Notes: a model not told the origin generated them from the sequence alone. Positions 1 to 11,424 are shown, counted from the first letter of the stretch. The stretch: 64,000 nt of DNA from Venturia oleaginea (GCA_013176395.1 JABMLP010000025.1:372001-436000); one strand, 5' to 3'. Program-made: numbers and translations.

Positions 1-1
1 C

Positions 2-115
2 GGTAGAGCTCTGGTGGAGGAAGTGATGGAGATGTGTGTGGGATGGAGTTTCGAGGTTGGAGAGGTGCTGGATAGGTGGTGTTCGGCGTCTAGGCGGGAT
101 GTTTGTAGTTGGTGA
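2..115 (+). CDS. Possible C-terminal tail of an upstream gene (partial)
   Basis: An open frame runs from the window edge to a TGA at 113-115, giving about 37 residues rich in Val, Glu, Trp and Cys. It could be the end of a gene that begins before the window. No domain is recognisable and the stretch is short enough to be chance. Confidence 0.25.
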   Translation, partial: GRALVEEVMEMCVGWSFEVGEVLDRWCSASRRDVCSW

Positions 116-1008
116 TGCTCGCAGCTCAATCAAATAACTTAGGTAACATAGCTTAGGTACGCTCGAATCAGCTGACCAACTCCGGAGACGCTCTTTCGTC
201 TTCCATCACCGCTTTTCGACAACAACACATTCCGAACCGTTTTTTGTTCCTATGAGAGAACGAGACGCTTCAGTGTACCGTCAGCCACTCTCACGTTCAA
301 TCGAAGCTACGGCATCGACTGTGGAGACGCGTCAGTCATCTCTCAGAGCGCGTCTTTGTATTTGAGCACGCCTCTACCAATGTGCCGGGTGCACAGCCAA
401 CAAGCCTCAGACAATTGAATTGGAATGCAACAAGTTCTAGTAGAGACATCCAGCCCAATACCTCTATACTTCCATTAAAGACGAAATACACGCAATATCT
501 CCAGCTCAGTATACCTTCAACAGCTTTTCCCAGCTCGTATCAACGGCTGTATTCTCCTCGTTCTTTCTTTACATTCATGTTTCGCCTATTCATGCTTGAG
601 TCAATTCTCACTTTGTCGTTGGCTGCTTTACCATTCACTAATCAAAATCCATGGCAATTTTGTCATTTAAAACTTGTTCGCTTCGGTCGCTCGCTGAGGC
701 TGTCGTACCTCTTGCATTATGTCAATGGTGCTTTTGGTACGTGCAGCTTCGGTAGCGAGTCATATTTGTGGCCAGACTCGCTGTTAACAGTCATTCAGGG
801 AAAAGACGGCTGTAACTGGATATAGCTTCCATGATCAAGCAATCGCCTCAGGGATGGATTTGCCATGCTGCAGAAGAGCCTATTACGGAACAATAGGCTC
901 TCGCGTTCAAAGCTTCCAACGATATAACTAAAGGCGCGTCGTCGAGGGCGCCAAAGTATGGGCCCACCCAACTCAACAACTGGCATGATGTTTCACAACC
1001 AAGTACTA
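116..1008. other. Non-coding stretch, nothing recognised
   Basis: No reading frame here has a convincing start or recognisable composition. The 147-codon open stretch at 382-825 begins with GTG and shows no family resemblance. Confidence 0.4.
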
Positions 1009-1587
1009 ATGACCCCATGGTTACTCATACTCGTTCTACTATACTCTCCTCTCCCTCAACCGCCACTCCGTCCGAATCACCATTCAGCCAAGCTACCAAT
1101 TTCAAGCTTATCGCCGGTACCCTGCGACACGACCTGAAACCTAGCATTCAAAGCTGGGAGGTCAACGGCTATTACATTTCGCTATGCTATGACTTTGCTC
1201 GCCTGGAGGACTCGAAAGCATCCAACAGCTCTGGAGGCCGCCTTTTCTACGCAAATGGGACGGTACCACATCCCTTTTTCACCAACGTTTTGTCGGATAG
1301 AGGTACACCTGCGACACCCTACGGTTTGGGCGTTGCCCATCGCAATGAGACGGACGCTCACGGACGCCGCCCTGTTCGTATCCACTGTGGGCCAAGAACA
1401 GGAGGTCTTGGTATTGCACGGATGGCTGGCAGTAAAGACCCTCACCTTATAGATGCCAATCTTACTCTTGGGTGGTTTTTCTGCTTGCAACTCTACCCTA
1501 CCATTTGGCTTTGCGATACCACTGTTCTTTGCGAGTCATTCCTCTGATGAGAAAATGCCCGCTGGCTGTACTGTGGTGGACCTTTAA
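1009..1587 (+). pseudogene. Frameshifted relic of a fungal secreted protein gene
   Basis: Three consecutive pieces in different frames read as one protein. An ATG at 1009 gives a signal-peptide-like start (MTPWLLILVLLY). The next frame carries a piece with FKLIAG, GRLFYANGT, GTPATPYGLG and ETDAHGRRPVRI. After about position 1465 a third frame gives CNSTLPFGFAIP and MPAGCTVVDL before TAA at 1585-1587. From memory this order (FKL, FYxNGT, TPxxPxG, ETDAxGRR, CNSTL, a Pro-x-Cys tail) matches a family of uncharacterised secreted Pezizomycotina proteins of roughly 200-250 residues. No intron with GT-AG borders joins the pieces, so at least two small indels are the simplest explanation. Sequencing error would look the same. 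Confidence 0.5.
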
Positions 1588-2424
1588 CCCCAGTGCGCGG
1601 CAAATGGAGCCACCGGGCCATTTTTTCCAAGAGGCGGATTGTCACAAGAACGTGTCTCAAGCATTTGCATCTACGAAGAACTCTTAGGTAATTCAGAAGT
1701 GTCGTGCTGCGCGAACTGCTCGGATCTAATATCATCTCATTTCTATGCCCTCAATGAGTGCGGACTCAATAATCAACCATTGTTGTCATCAAGAACGAAG
1801 TGCTTTGCAACACGGAAGAAAGAATGTGGACATACTTGACTGTTAATTTTCCGTTAAGGTCAGATTGATGAATGCAAGTTCTTCGCAAGTAAAGTGCTCC
1901 AAACTACCCGATTCCGCCCTCAATGCTTTCGCGTCCGGACTTACACAGACCGCCCTCAGGGTTTGCGATCTAATATTGGGAGTCAGGACAATGTAGGTGA
2001 CAGCGAACTGTTCAACATCGAGATGTGGTTGGGCGCAAGTCCTCACACTCTGTGTTCTGATGCGATCTTAGTTTCACTTGTCCAAAAATGCCAGGGTCAC
2101 GAAAACCACCTATTCGATACACCAGAATATCAGGACCGGGTTTCACTTCCTCTCTTACGCTCGTCACTCAGTCTGAACACCCTGAAATTTCTTGAACACG
2201 ATGACGGGTTGCGTTGGGTCATTTCCTATTTTTCGAAAGATGGATTCATCAACATAACAGGCGTGCAAATGGTGGAGATTTCAGCTTTTGAACTCACTTG
2301 ATATTCAGAGCCCATCGTACGTCATTCCTTCCTATACTCAAGATATTATATCATAAGAGAGTATCTTCAGATAAGAAGGCATACATTGCTTCGTCCAAAT
2401 TCCTTTTCACTTCTACTTCGGATC
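1588..2424. other. Non-coding stretch
   Basis: I see no supportable gene. A 135-codon open stretch at 1894-2301 starts with GTG and resembles nothing I know. It may be chance, or upstream sequence of the gene at 2425. Confidence 0.4.
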
Positions 2425-3498
2425 ATGTACGCCATTGTATCTGCGGCTATCAGAGACAGGCCAACGACATCTCCTTCCTTGCCAATAACTCCAAATCCAG
2501 AAACCATCCGATATGAAGAACAGGAAAGAGCACCCGCACCCGGCAGATTTGCTGCGGCCCAACAGCTTTTCAAGCGGCAGCAATCGGTGCCACCAAAACC
2601 ACCATCACCGCCTTTTATCCCCTTGCAAACCATCGCACCTACCTCGCCGACACGCATTCGTTCATTTACAACCTCGTCATCTTTATACAGCAAAATAAGA
2701 CAATCTATTCAAGCTGGGACTACCGCCTGTCCCGAGGAAAGAGCAAGAGCAGATTCTAGTCCTGAAATAATGGCCTTTGGGCAATCTTTCGGACAACCAA
2801 AACCACAGCATGTCGTCTGTCCACCGCCCGCGGCGGACACTCCAATGGAAGAAAGAGAGGGTCCTATTCATCCGCAATGTATCCTCCAAGGCCCCAGATA
2901 CATAAACCAGCCATTCGATATCACGGCTATCAATGGCAAGACTGGGATGGGCAAGGTGGCGTGGTGGTGTCGTCACGATCGACTCGTTGTGTTTGATGGA
3001 TTGACATCTCCCGACGATGAAACAGATATGGTCAGACATTGGAAAAGATTGCTAGTAAGGACATCCAAGGGGTTAGAGATGTCGCGGAAGAACTGTAAGG
3101 AGGTTATTCAAGTTGATATTCCTTGTGGACATTGTAGGGTGCTGCTTGGAAAGGAGGTTTGGATGTTCGAGGCTAAAGTTAAGAGGTCTAGGATCTGTGG
3201 GGCATGTCAGGAGAGGTGTTGGAGAGAGGTTGGGAGGTTGGAGGTGGAGGCAGATGAGGTGGGAAAGGAGGATATGCGGAGGGATTCCTTGGTGCAGGAG
3301 GAGAATGGGGTGAGGAGGATACAGTCTGAGAGGAATCTGAAGGGAGGGGTGAGTCTGAAGATGGAGGATCCAAGCTTTGTTGAAGAGACAGTAGATCTGA
3401 GGAAAGTCAGATCGGATTGGCAGTTGCAACGCGCTACGGCAGCTTCCATCGACGAGATTGTCCGCAAGAAACCGGCGTCTTTGTACCTCAATCGGTAG
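2425..3498 (+). CDS. Conserved-looking unknown protein with paired CxxC motifs
   Basis: This intronless frame encodes 357 residues from the ATG at 2425. The open frame continues a little upstream without another ATG. The N-terminal ~120 residues are rich in Pro, Ser and Thr and probably disordered. The central part is ordered-looking. It holds a CGHC pair followed about 25 residues later by CGACQERC, an arrangement that could bind one zinc ion. The C-terminal third is highly charged, with many Glu, Arg and Lys. I do not recognise the family and no function is assigned. It converges on BPL1 on the other strand, with only 34 bases between the stop codons. Confidence 0.65.
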   Translation: MYAIVSAAIRDRPTTSPSLPITPNPETIRYEEQERAPAPGRFAAAQQLFKRQQSVPPKPPSPPFIPLQTIAPTSPTRIRSFTTSSSLYSKIRQSIQAGTTACPEERARADSSPEIMAFGQSFGQPKPQHVVCPPPAADTPMEEREGPIHPQCILQGPRYINQPFDITAINGKTGMGKVAWWCRHDRLVVFDGLTSPDDETDMVRHWKRLLVRTSKGLEMSRKNCKEVIQVDIPCGHCRVLLGKEVWMFEAKVKRSRICGACQERCWREVGRLEVEADEVGKEDMRRDSLVQEENGVRRIQSERNLKGGVSLKMEDPSFVEETVDLRKVRSDWQLQRATAASIDEIVRKKPASLYLNR

Positions 3499-3532
3499 AT
3501 AGCAGCCCTCATATCCATTCTGATACCAGATC

Positions 3533-5758
3533 CTAAACCTTCCTTTTCAATAATCCCTTGAAGAAATCAAAACTGTTACTATCACTCTGCAACGTCCAAA
3601 CCTTCCCCGTCCTCCGATCCTCCCACCCCAACTCCTCAGCAAGAAGCAATCCCCAATCCCTCGTGATCCCCTTTATCCTCGCCCGCGCACCCCCCTCCGT
3701 CTCCAGCGTCACAATCTGCTCTGTATGAAGCCAATTCTTGTAATACTCCTCTTCCAAGGTGCGACTCCATCCTTCGCGACAGAATGTATTGTAGATTCCC
3801 TCGAAAGACGTTAGAATTCTTGCGAGGAGTTTTTCGGGTGTGAAGGGTTCGAGTTTTCTTTGGGAGGAGGAGGAGGAGGAGGAGGCGAGGGCGTTGAGAC
3901 TTGTGGTTGGTGCTACGTTTGCGAGGTTCAACCCAACGCCGACGACGAGAGTATAATCTGCCCCTGCATAACTCGAATTCACCAGTATCCCGCCAATCTT
4001 CACGTACGCCTCCCGTCCCGTTTTTCCCGCAGCAGCAGCTTGCGGGTCTAAAGCATAGATGTCATTTGGCCACTTTAGTTTTACGGGGAGATTGGAGTAG
4101 CCTGGGGCGTAGGTTTGTATGCCACGGACGATGGCGAGGGCGGTGAGGTATTGGATGAATACTACGGGTGCCTTCTGGGTTAGGGACATGGGGTGTTTTA
4201 TTACTGTGCTGAACATTAATGAGCCGGGTGGTGAGACCCAGACGTTTGAGCCGCGGCCGCGGCCGGCGACTTGGGTTGTTGCTGTTGCTGTGAAGCCGGT
4301 TTCTAGGTGGCGGAGGAGGGAGGGGTTCCTGTAAGCTTTGATTAAGTTTTGATTTCAGTGAGTAGAGGTGGTTGGATAGTTTGTGGGGTTTGGGACGCTT
4401 ACTTCTCAAGCATTGTGCTTGTGCTTGTCACGACTTCGCCGTATAAGAGATGTTTTCCGAACCAGCCTTCTGTGCCATTTGTCTTTTGAATATAGTGTGC
4501 GAGATTGGCGAAGTAAGCGTGATGGTTGAAGTAGGGAGTTTCTTTGCTCGTGGGCCATTCTTCTTCGTGAGGGACGATTCGTTTGGTGACTGCGTTGTAA
4601 TCGAGGATACTATCATCAGCTTCTTCCTCCGTTGAACCTGAGATCGCTTCCTTCAAGGCACCCATGGACCACCGTTCAGGCTTCTCAATGAAAAAGGTGT
4701 CGTTTTCGCCCTTGATGTACTCTTCATCCTCCTCTTTGGTGATGACTTCTTCCAAAGAGGCAACGAGCTCTGCGGTTTCGGTTGGCAGGATCGATGAGAG
4801 ATGGAGACGTGATAGAGATGGTACCGATTGTTCTGCTTGATTGACTTGAAGACCAAGTTTCACCAAACAAGCTTTGAAAAAGTCAACTCGAAGCTTGTCG
4901 TCTTCTACTAGGGCTTCGAAGACTTTCACAAATTCAGGACCACTCGCTTGCTTGTTCAGGTTGGCGGTTGCGAATCTGAAGTTCATAAGCCTGTGCTATA
5001 GCAAAAAATTGGAAGATTAGCAACCCACTCAGGATGAGTACCAGTTAGAACGACGCTTCCGTCTCCTAACTTGCGGTAGACAACAGCGGCTGGGGCTCCC
5101 TGACCAGCATCTACACTGACCTTCTCCGTAAAGCTTGCGAGAACCTCAACTCCACGATCTTTGTGTTTTTCGGCGCTCACAAAAACACCACCGCCATTGA
5201 AGTAAGTGCGGAAGGTATCTGGTATCGTACCCCCAGATGTTGCAAATGCAGCCTTGTTGACCTTGATTTCTGGCGCTCGAGCTCCAGCTTCACTATGATA
5301 TACGAAACCAGGAAATGCAAGACCACGGCATACATCAGGGAAGAAGCCCAGTTCACGGTCTCCAATAACTTCCATTTTCTGGTCACCAACCATGAACTCG
5401 CATCTCGAAGATGCGTAATACCCACCGGCACAAAGACCTAAATATGCGCCTCCACGATTTACGAATTGGCTGATCTTTCGATTTCCTTCACCATTGAGAG
5501 TTCGACAGTAACCTAGATCTGCTCCTCCGGGAAACACGAGTAATGCGCAAGAGGCGCTCCAAGGTTCTTTGATGATGGCATCTCCATTGACTGGGATCAC
5601 GGCGTAGTTTGGTGACAGGAGTCGGCGCAGAGAGTATAGACAGTGTCGGACGGACTCGACGGTACTTCCTGATCCTATTTCACAGTGAGAATATTGTAGT
5701 GATATTTTCAGGTCCACATACCTGAATATACCAAGACGTTGACGCGTTTATTGGCCAT
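3533..5758 (-). CDS. BPL1: Biotin--protein ligase (holocarboxylase synthetase)
   Basis: This enzyme activates biotin with ATP and attaches it to a lysine of biotin carboxylases such as acetyl-CoA and pyruvate carboxylase. Exons on the minus strand are 5758-5722, 5674-5029, 4990-4403 and 4328-3533, giving 688 residues, close to yeast Bpl1. Residues 1 to about 228 form the glutamine-amidotransferase-like BPL_N domain (start NVLVYSG, GLCAGG near 92-97, GTHPE at the exon 2 end). The catalytic domain carries GRGRG at 446-450, which binds biotinyl-AMP, and KWPND at 509-513 with the key lysine. A C-terminal BPL_C segment follows (TRDWGLLLAEE). The first exon is only 37 bases and the second intron about 38 bases, near the lower limit for splicing. 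A Ser-rich run lies in the catalytic domain at about 3865-3880. It shares a 97-base start-to-start gap with the COA4-like gene. Confidence 0.93.
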
Positions 5759-5855
5759 CAGGTGAGTGGCGGAGGTTCGAAAGGTTGTCTCCAAAAGTTT
5801 CCACCTTCAACTTGCGTACACCATCAAGTTCGAAACTTTCCTTTCCTTCAATGCG
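5759..5855. promoter_or_regulatory. Shared bidirectional promoter, BPL1 / COA4-like
   Basis: Only 97 bases separate the two divergent start codons (ATG at 5758 minus and ATG at 5856 plus). Both promoters and 5' leaders must overlap here or extend into the genes. If the second in-frame ATG at 5877 is used, the gap is 118 bases. Confidence 0.5.
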
Positions 5856-6287
5856 ATGGGAGCTGCAGTAACGAAGATGGCGGACGTCAAAACTGATGGA
5901 CTTCAGAAGAAGCCAGTTGTTGATGATGATGAACCTGATGAGTGGTTCGTGGCTGTCCCCGCTTCTCCGGGCTCTGTTTCGCTGCTAACACTCGCCACAT
6001 TCTAGGGACAAGAGGATATTCAGCACAGGATGCTCAGGTATGTCAAGGGCAGTGAAGCTTTTTCGACATGGATACTGATGATATTTTAGAGGAGAACGCT
6101 AAAATGACCGACTGTTATTTCGAGACGAAGGATTGGAGGGCATGCAAAAAGGAGGTGCGTCATCTATCACGACTCGATACCATCCAACTTCAGATCCATA
6201 TGCTAACCATGATATCAGATGGAGATTTTCCGCGAATGCTGGAAAACCCATGGGAACGAGAAGCGAACAGATTCCAAAGATTCATGA
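5856..6287 (+). CDS. COA4: Twin CX9C cytochrome c oxidase assembly factor, COA4/CMC3-like
   Basis: This small protein of the mitochondrial intermembrane space helps cytochrome c oxidase assembly. Exons 5856-5944, 6006-6037, 6090-6154 and 6219-6287 join in phase to give 84 residues. The core has two CX9C motifs forming a CHCH helical hairpin: Cys at the end of FSTGC followed nine residues later by the Cys of TDC, then ACKKE followed nine residues later by REC. DEW just before the hairpin, DWRAC between the pairs and the ECW ending are the COA4/CMC3 pattern. Such proteins are imported by the Mia40 relay, so no cleavable presequence is expected. The start could also be the ATG at 5877. Confidence 0.82.
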
Positions 6288-6345
6288 TACTCTTCATAAA
6301 GACAATTCGCGCCTCAATACTGGAAGTGTAGGAGTATTATCTAGG

Positions 6346-7562
6346 TCAAGCTTTGCTCTCTGGACTTTTGTCAATCCACTTCACATCTCCAAAGACCTTT
6401 TCTACCGTCGAGTATGGCTCATACTCTGATGAACTCAACACCTTCGCTACACCGGAGCCCTTCCTACCGCCTGCATTGTATCCTGGTCCCGAATTATCAA
6501 ACTCTGCCATCATCGTCTTAGCATTGAAATGAGTATCGCCCTTCTCCGACCATTTCTTATACCCAGCTGCGGCAATCGAATCATCCATCTTGCATTTGGC
6601 AAAGATAGAACGATGCAAATTATTCTAGATTGAGAAAATATTAGCTTCTCGAATCTTATGTGGGGTGGGGGAGAAAAGTGTCAACATACCCAAGGCCGTC
6701 CTAAAAAGCATTTACCCTTGCCAGCCGAACTTTTTTCCGCCTTGCCAACCTGAGAATCAACAACGTAGACACCATATTTATTTGACCCATCCGTTCCTTT
6801 CCAGGCCGCGATCCCACCACCACACCCTCTCAAAGCCACTTTCGCACTCTGGATCCACGCAGTCCCAAAGCCATAAAGGAAATCCGTCATACCAGCCACC
6901 TCGCCCTTGTAGAAATACGCATTCCCTTTCTTTCCGATGTACACAGTATCCTGCCAGCTCCTGACACCGCAGAAATAGAAGCCTGTGTTCGCCATGCCAG
7001 TACTAACAGCCAAGCTCGGTCCCGCCGAAGCTTGTTTATACTCATTGCTGAAATCGACATTGTAAGCGCGAAAGTCTGTGTTTCCAAAGGGTGTGCTGGA
7101 TGAGATCGGATGTCCTGAAGGCCCACTTCCAGTCAACGCAGCATCCAGATTCGGCGCTACTGTCAGAGTAGCAGTGAATGCATTATCTTTCGACCCCGTT
7201 TCCGACGTTCCGGTCGCAGCCTTCCACAACACCTTCGCCAGATTTCCAGTATGCGAATTGGGCGACGAGGTAACGCCAAGGAGCGTCAAAGGTCCAGGTC
7301 GACTTACGTTGACTTGTTCAGTGTAGGTCCCTGCTTGAATGAGAATGGTTTGTGGAGTTTTGTCCTTGGGAAGCGATAGGACTGCTGATTGGATTGTCTT
7401 GAATTTTCCAGATGGGCCCACCACAATCGTTCCTGGCGGACAAGATGTTTCGATATCTTTGTTGTCAGGACGTTGGCATGCTGCACGACTATATGCTGCG
7501 GCACGACTGTGTGCCTGTATGGCCGGAAGCAAAAGTAGCAAGGAAAGAAGTTTGTACATCAT
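6346..7562 (-). CDS. Secreted pectin methylesterase (CE8)
   Basis: The enzyme removes methyl esters from homogalacturonan, exposing pectin to lyases and polygalacturonases. Exons 7562-6690 and 6624-6346 give 383 residues. A signal peptide is clear (MMYKLLSLLLLLPAIQAHS). The right-handed beta-helix family motifs follow: GPSGKFKTIQSAV near 48-60, the GTYTE box, SWQDTVY with a catalytic-region aspartate, GMTDFLYGFG with the second aspartate, and LGRPW containing the substrate-binding arginine. The intron falls directly after LGRPW. The next gene upstream on the same strand is a GH93-like arabinanase, so the two may act together on pectin. Confidence 0.92.
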
Positions 7563-7985
7563 GGTTCAGAACCTGTGGAAATTATGCGCCAGAGACCTGT
7601 CTGTAAGGAGGAGGATTGTCTTTCGAATTGCCGTGCATGTCTTGAGGTATTGTAGGAATAGTTCGTGCAAGTTATGAACGAAGACTGCTGACGGCAAATG
7701 CGCCGACGTGGTGGACGGATTGAAGGAATCGAACATATTATGTTCTTCACGAATATAGATTGAACAGGGATACAAGGACACAGATATGAACGACCCGAAA
7801 AGACCGAGCGCAGCCTGGGGACGGATCAGGGCATCCCGCCGGTTCAGAAAATGCACCAATGATAGCTAAGTGTAGAAGACGACGTGGGACCAAGAGCCTG
7901 TAACAGTGAGAGGGAATTAAAACGAGGAGCTGACATGTGCAAAACTGTAGGGAAAAGCATAGAAATCAAGCATATTATCGCTCCA
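7563..7985. other. Intergenic, promoter side of the pectinesterase
   Basis: This 423-base stretch separates the pectinesterase start from the 3' end of the upstream GH93-like gene. I find no gene in it. It should hold the pectinesterase promoter. Confidence 0.5.
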
Positions 7986-9164
7986 TTAATTGGACACATC
8001 TATGGACACCGCAGTAACCGTGTTATTCGCGCCGTTCAAGCCTCCTCCTCCAACAATGAGAATGTATTTGGGGTCTGCCATCACGAGCAGACTTCTCGTG
8101 TATTGTCTTGGAGATGGTGTCGAGACTTTGATCCACGGCGTCCCTGGAGCGGCAAGTCCCCTGTTAATGAAGACCTCTGACCTGCTGCCACAACTGACCA
8201 CAATGGTTCCGTTGACTCCGCCTGCGGGGGTCCAAACCACATAAGGAGATCCGCTGGGTATCGTGCCATCTTGCGACACGAGGGCGTAATCTGGAGCCGA
8301 GTTGAACCCGAGGGGGTCTGAGGAAAGGCGAAAATGTACAGGTTGTCCGCCTCCACTTGGGGGATTCACCCATTCATACGTCAAGATGTACTTGTCATTG
8401 GGCAGTTTGGCAATGGTTGTCATTCCAGGTCGCCCGGGTTGGAGAGCATCCACAACGTCGTCAACTGGCGCATCCCATGTCAAAAGATCATTGGAGACCT
8501 GATGGTCCAGCAATTGGCCATGTGTGTCGTTTCGGCGTTGATCTGAATAGTAGTACACCATTTGACCTTCATACATCATCAAAAAAGGTTCCCAAACTGG
8601 TGTCTCGTCGTTGTTTGGTAACGCCTCGCCACCTCTTGCGATATGAGATACGAAGTTCCATGTCCGTCTACACGATTTTGTCAGTCAACGTTGTTGATAA
8701 GCTTTTCCTCTCACGTACCCTTTGTCTGTACTTGCATAAAGCTCCAGTTGAGTCACCGACAAATCTTCAGGTATGGCACTGCCAGCAGCAAGAATGGTTC
8801 CCGCTGGGTAACCACCGAATTCGCTAGGAAGCTCATAGAGAAATGGTTGATAGCGCAAGCCCCACCCCCATTGTTGGTCCTCCACGCGACCTATTTCCAC
8901 CCATGTATGACCTGCATCTTGGCTCTGGTAAATTGGGAAGTATGGCGTTTCTGGTCCGTAATTCTCCCACGTGGCGAGCAAAGTATTGTCGGAAGTAAGA
9001 AGCGTTCTGGCGTACAAAACCCTTGGAATCTTGTAGGATGAGGGTGGAGTATATATCGTCGTCAACGACAGTACTCCGGAGGCATCGTTGGAAATTATAG
9101 CAGCCGCCAAAATTGTTTGAAGGTTTGTTAAAGTCAAGAGAAAAGATCGAGCGCCGAAGAACAT
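7986..9164 (-). CDS. Secreted GH93-like exo-arabinanase (BNR / Asp-box beta-propeller)
   Basis: Exons 9164-8719 and 8667-7986 give 375 residues. The chosen ATG at 9164 starts a hydrophobic signal-like segment (MFFGARSFLLTLTNL). The protein has Asp-box repeats typical of six-bladed sialidase-like propellers: SQDAGHTW, and STDKGRTW reconstituted exactly across the intron. Length, signal peptide and architecture fit glycoside hydrolase family 93. These enzymes release arabinobiose from the non-reducing end of alpha-1,5-arabinan, a pectin side chain. A sialidase-type BNR protein of other specificity is the alternative. It is followed on the same strand by the pectinesterase, which supports a pectin role. 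Confidence 0.75.
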
Positions 9165-9978
9165 GACGAAGTACAAAGAGAAGTAATGACTCGGAAATGT
9201 CAAGATGCTGGCCTTCGATCCCCCAGATTTCCCTCGATCATTTATACTAGAAACGCAGGGCAAAATGCCGTCAATATACCCAAATTGGCAGGCCTTGCTA
9301 CAAGCGAGGTCATATGAATGACATCCAAGAAGCGGACATGCCTGAATTATTCCCAGCTTTATGCCTCTTTGGGCAGGCTGGAATAATTCGACAGTTGGCA
9401 GACGTCGCTCGGAGAAGATGAGACCGAGCCGGACGAGGCCATGGCCATGTTCTACCTCTAAGGTGAGTGCTTTTAGCTGTCATGCGGCTCAGGGGAAGTA
9501 GAAGGCGGGGAAACTCTGTCTGTGAGCACGTCCTTTCCCGTCATGGGGGCACATTTTGTCCATGCCATGGGTTCTCTTTCTCGGGGTACGATTGACGGCC
9601 TTCATGATTGTCAGGTACTAATATATTGGCCTGGAGTTGATCGTACGGTTCCCGGGTTCAATAACCAAAGTCTGCAGTAAGATGAAGAGCATTGTCCAAG
9701 CCAAAAGGATATTGAACAAGAGCGTCGATGAGAGGTCGCGATAATAGAAGAGAGATGAGAGATGAAGGTACTCTGGCGAGAGATGAGAGATGAAGATACT
9801 GTAGTGAGACTGTGAGAGAGATGAACCCCGCCAGAGTTCAGAACCATTCAGTTCCGGGGCGAGTTCCAACGCCACCGTAGCGATGCCTATTCGAGCCTAG
9901 CACCAACACCCGTATCCCAAATTGTTGCCCAAACTTTCCTCGACCTTTATCATCAAAGCCTCTTGGGATCCAATCACG
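9165..9978. other. Intergenic with a short duplicated GA-rich motif
   Basis: No gene is supported. A 22-base GA-rich motif (agagatgagagatgaag followed by g/a-tact) occurs twice, at about 9751-9772 and 9779-9800. The stretch is between divergent genes and should hold both promoters. Confidence 0.5.
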
Positions 9979-11424
9979 ATGAATCCAGAAACCTTCGTTG
10001 ACCCGCATCTCCCACTGGCCGACCTCGTCGTCCTCGACAATCTCCTAGGTGACATTGAAGCTCTCACTGGTTCGAGAGACGTGTCCCATCAAAAGGGGTA
10101 TCAGGGAAGCAATGGAAAAGCAGCATCGGTAACATCCATAGAAGCTGCAAATAGAAATGCCAGTAAATCTCAGAATGTCAATGCCAATGGGAATTCATGT
10201 AAGTTCAATTAGGAGACTACATTTGCCACCTTGTATCACTCCTAACAGCCAAAAGCAAAACATAAAAATTCATCCAGAGCTCAAGATGACAAGGCAGCTC
10301 TTGCGGAATTGGAGTCCATGAACGATTCCAAGAATGCCAATTTCGAACCAACCGTTTTTGTTTCCATGGACCTTCGGGGCATCGATTCAAAAACTGTCCA
10401 TCTGATTATGCAGCCATATATTAAGCTCGCTCAAAAAATCGTCAGGTATCCTACCGATGTAGTAATGGCCACTCATTTGCTGCTCTACTTCACCACTTCA
10501 CTTCCAAGTGCTATCTGGCTGTTTCGCAACTTCACTTGGATCCACGGCATTCTGCACACAATCATATCATTTTGGTATGTGGGCAGTTACACATTGATGC
10601 GCCATCAACACATCCATCAGAATGGCGTTCTCGCCCGAAAGTCTCCCATCTCCTGGTTCGATTCTCTCTTTCCATACATCACAGATCCATTCATGGGCCA
10701 TACCTGGAACTCCTACTACTACCATCACGTCAAACACCATCACGTTGAAGGGAACGGACCAGATGATCTCAGCTCCACTATTCGCTATCAACGAGATTCA
10801 CTTCCCGACTTCCTCCACTACATCGGTCGTTTCTACTTCCTGATCTGGTTCGACCTACCTCTCTACTTTCTCCAAAAGAAGAAGTACAAACTCGCCTTCA
10901 AAGGTTCCTTCTGGGAAACGGCAAACTATGCCTTCTTCATCCTCATGGCCCGTGTAAATCTCCGCCCAACCCTCTTCGTCTACATTTTCCCATTCCTCCT
11001 CCTCCGTCTCGGCCTCATGATAGGAAATTGGGGTCAGCACGCTTTCGTCGATGACGAAGACCCAGATTCTGACTACAGATCCAGCATCACACTCATCGAC
11101 GTCCCATCAAACCGATACTGCTTCAATGACGGTTACCACACTTCCCACCACCTCAACCCGCTCCGACATTGGCGCCAACATCCCGTTCATTTCTTGAAAG
11201 AGAAGAAGAGGTATGCAGATGAGCAGGCGCTCGTGTTTCGAAATATCGATTACCTTATGATATCCGTACGGTTGATGATGAAGGATTATGCTTATTTGGC
11301 TAGGTGTCTTGTGCCGATGGGGAAGCAGATTGATATGAAGATGGAAGAGCGGGAGGAGCTTTTGAAGAGGAAGACGAGGCGCTTCACTGAAGAGGAGATT
11401 CAGGCCAAGTTTGGCAAGAAGTGA
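9979..11424 (+). CDS. Membrane fatty-acid desaturase-fold protein
   Basis: Exons 9979-10198 and 10256-11424 give 462 residues. The splice uses a less usual AAAG acceptor, because the CAG acceptor eight bases earlier gives an in-frame stop. The first ~110 residues are hydrophilic and Asn-rich. The rest has several membrane segments and three histidine clusters in the order expected for di-iron membrane desaturases and hydroxylases: HQHIH, HHVKHHH and HTSHH. The last 60 residues are charged (KMEEREELLKRKTRR). No cytochrome b5 domain is visible. The substrate cannot be told from the sequence; fatty acyl, sterol or carotenoid-type substrates are all possible. Confidence 0.8.

Noticed and set aside
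3860..4051. Glycine-run open frame on the plus strand
   Set aside because: It is the antisense of the Ser-rich segment in the BPL1 catalytic exon.
9641..9671. Sequence resembling a tRNA T-arm (cccgggttcaataacc)
   Set aside because: No acceptor, D or anticodon arms could be paired around it.
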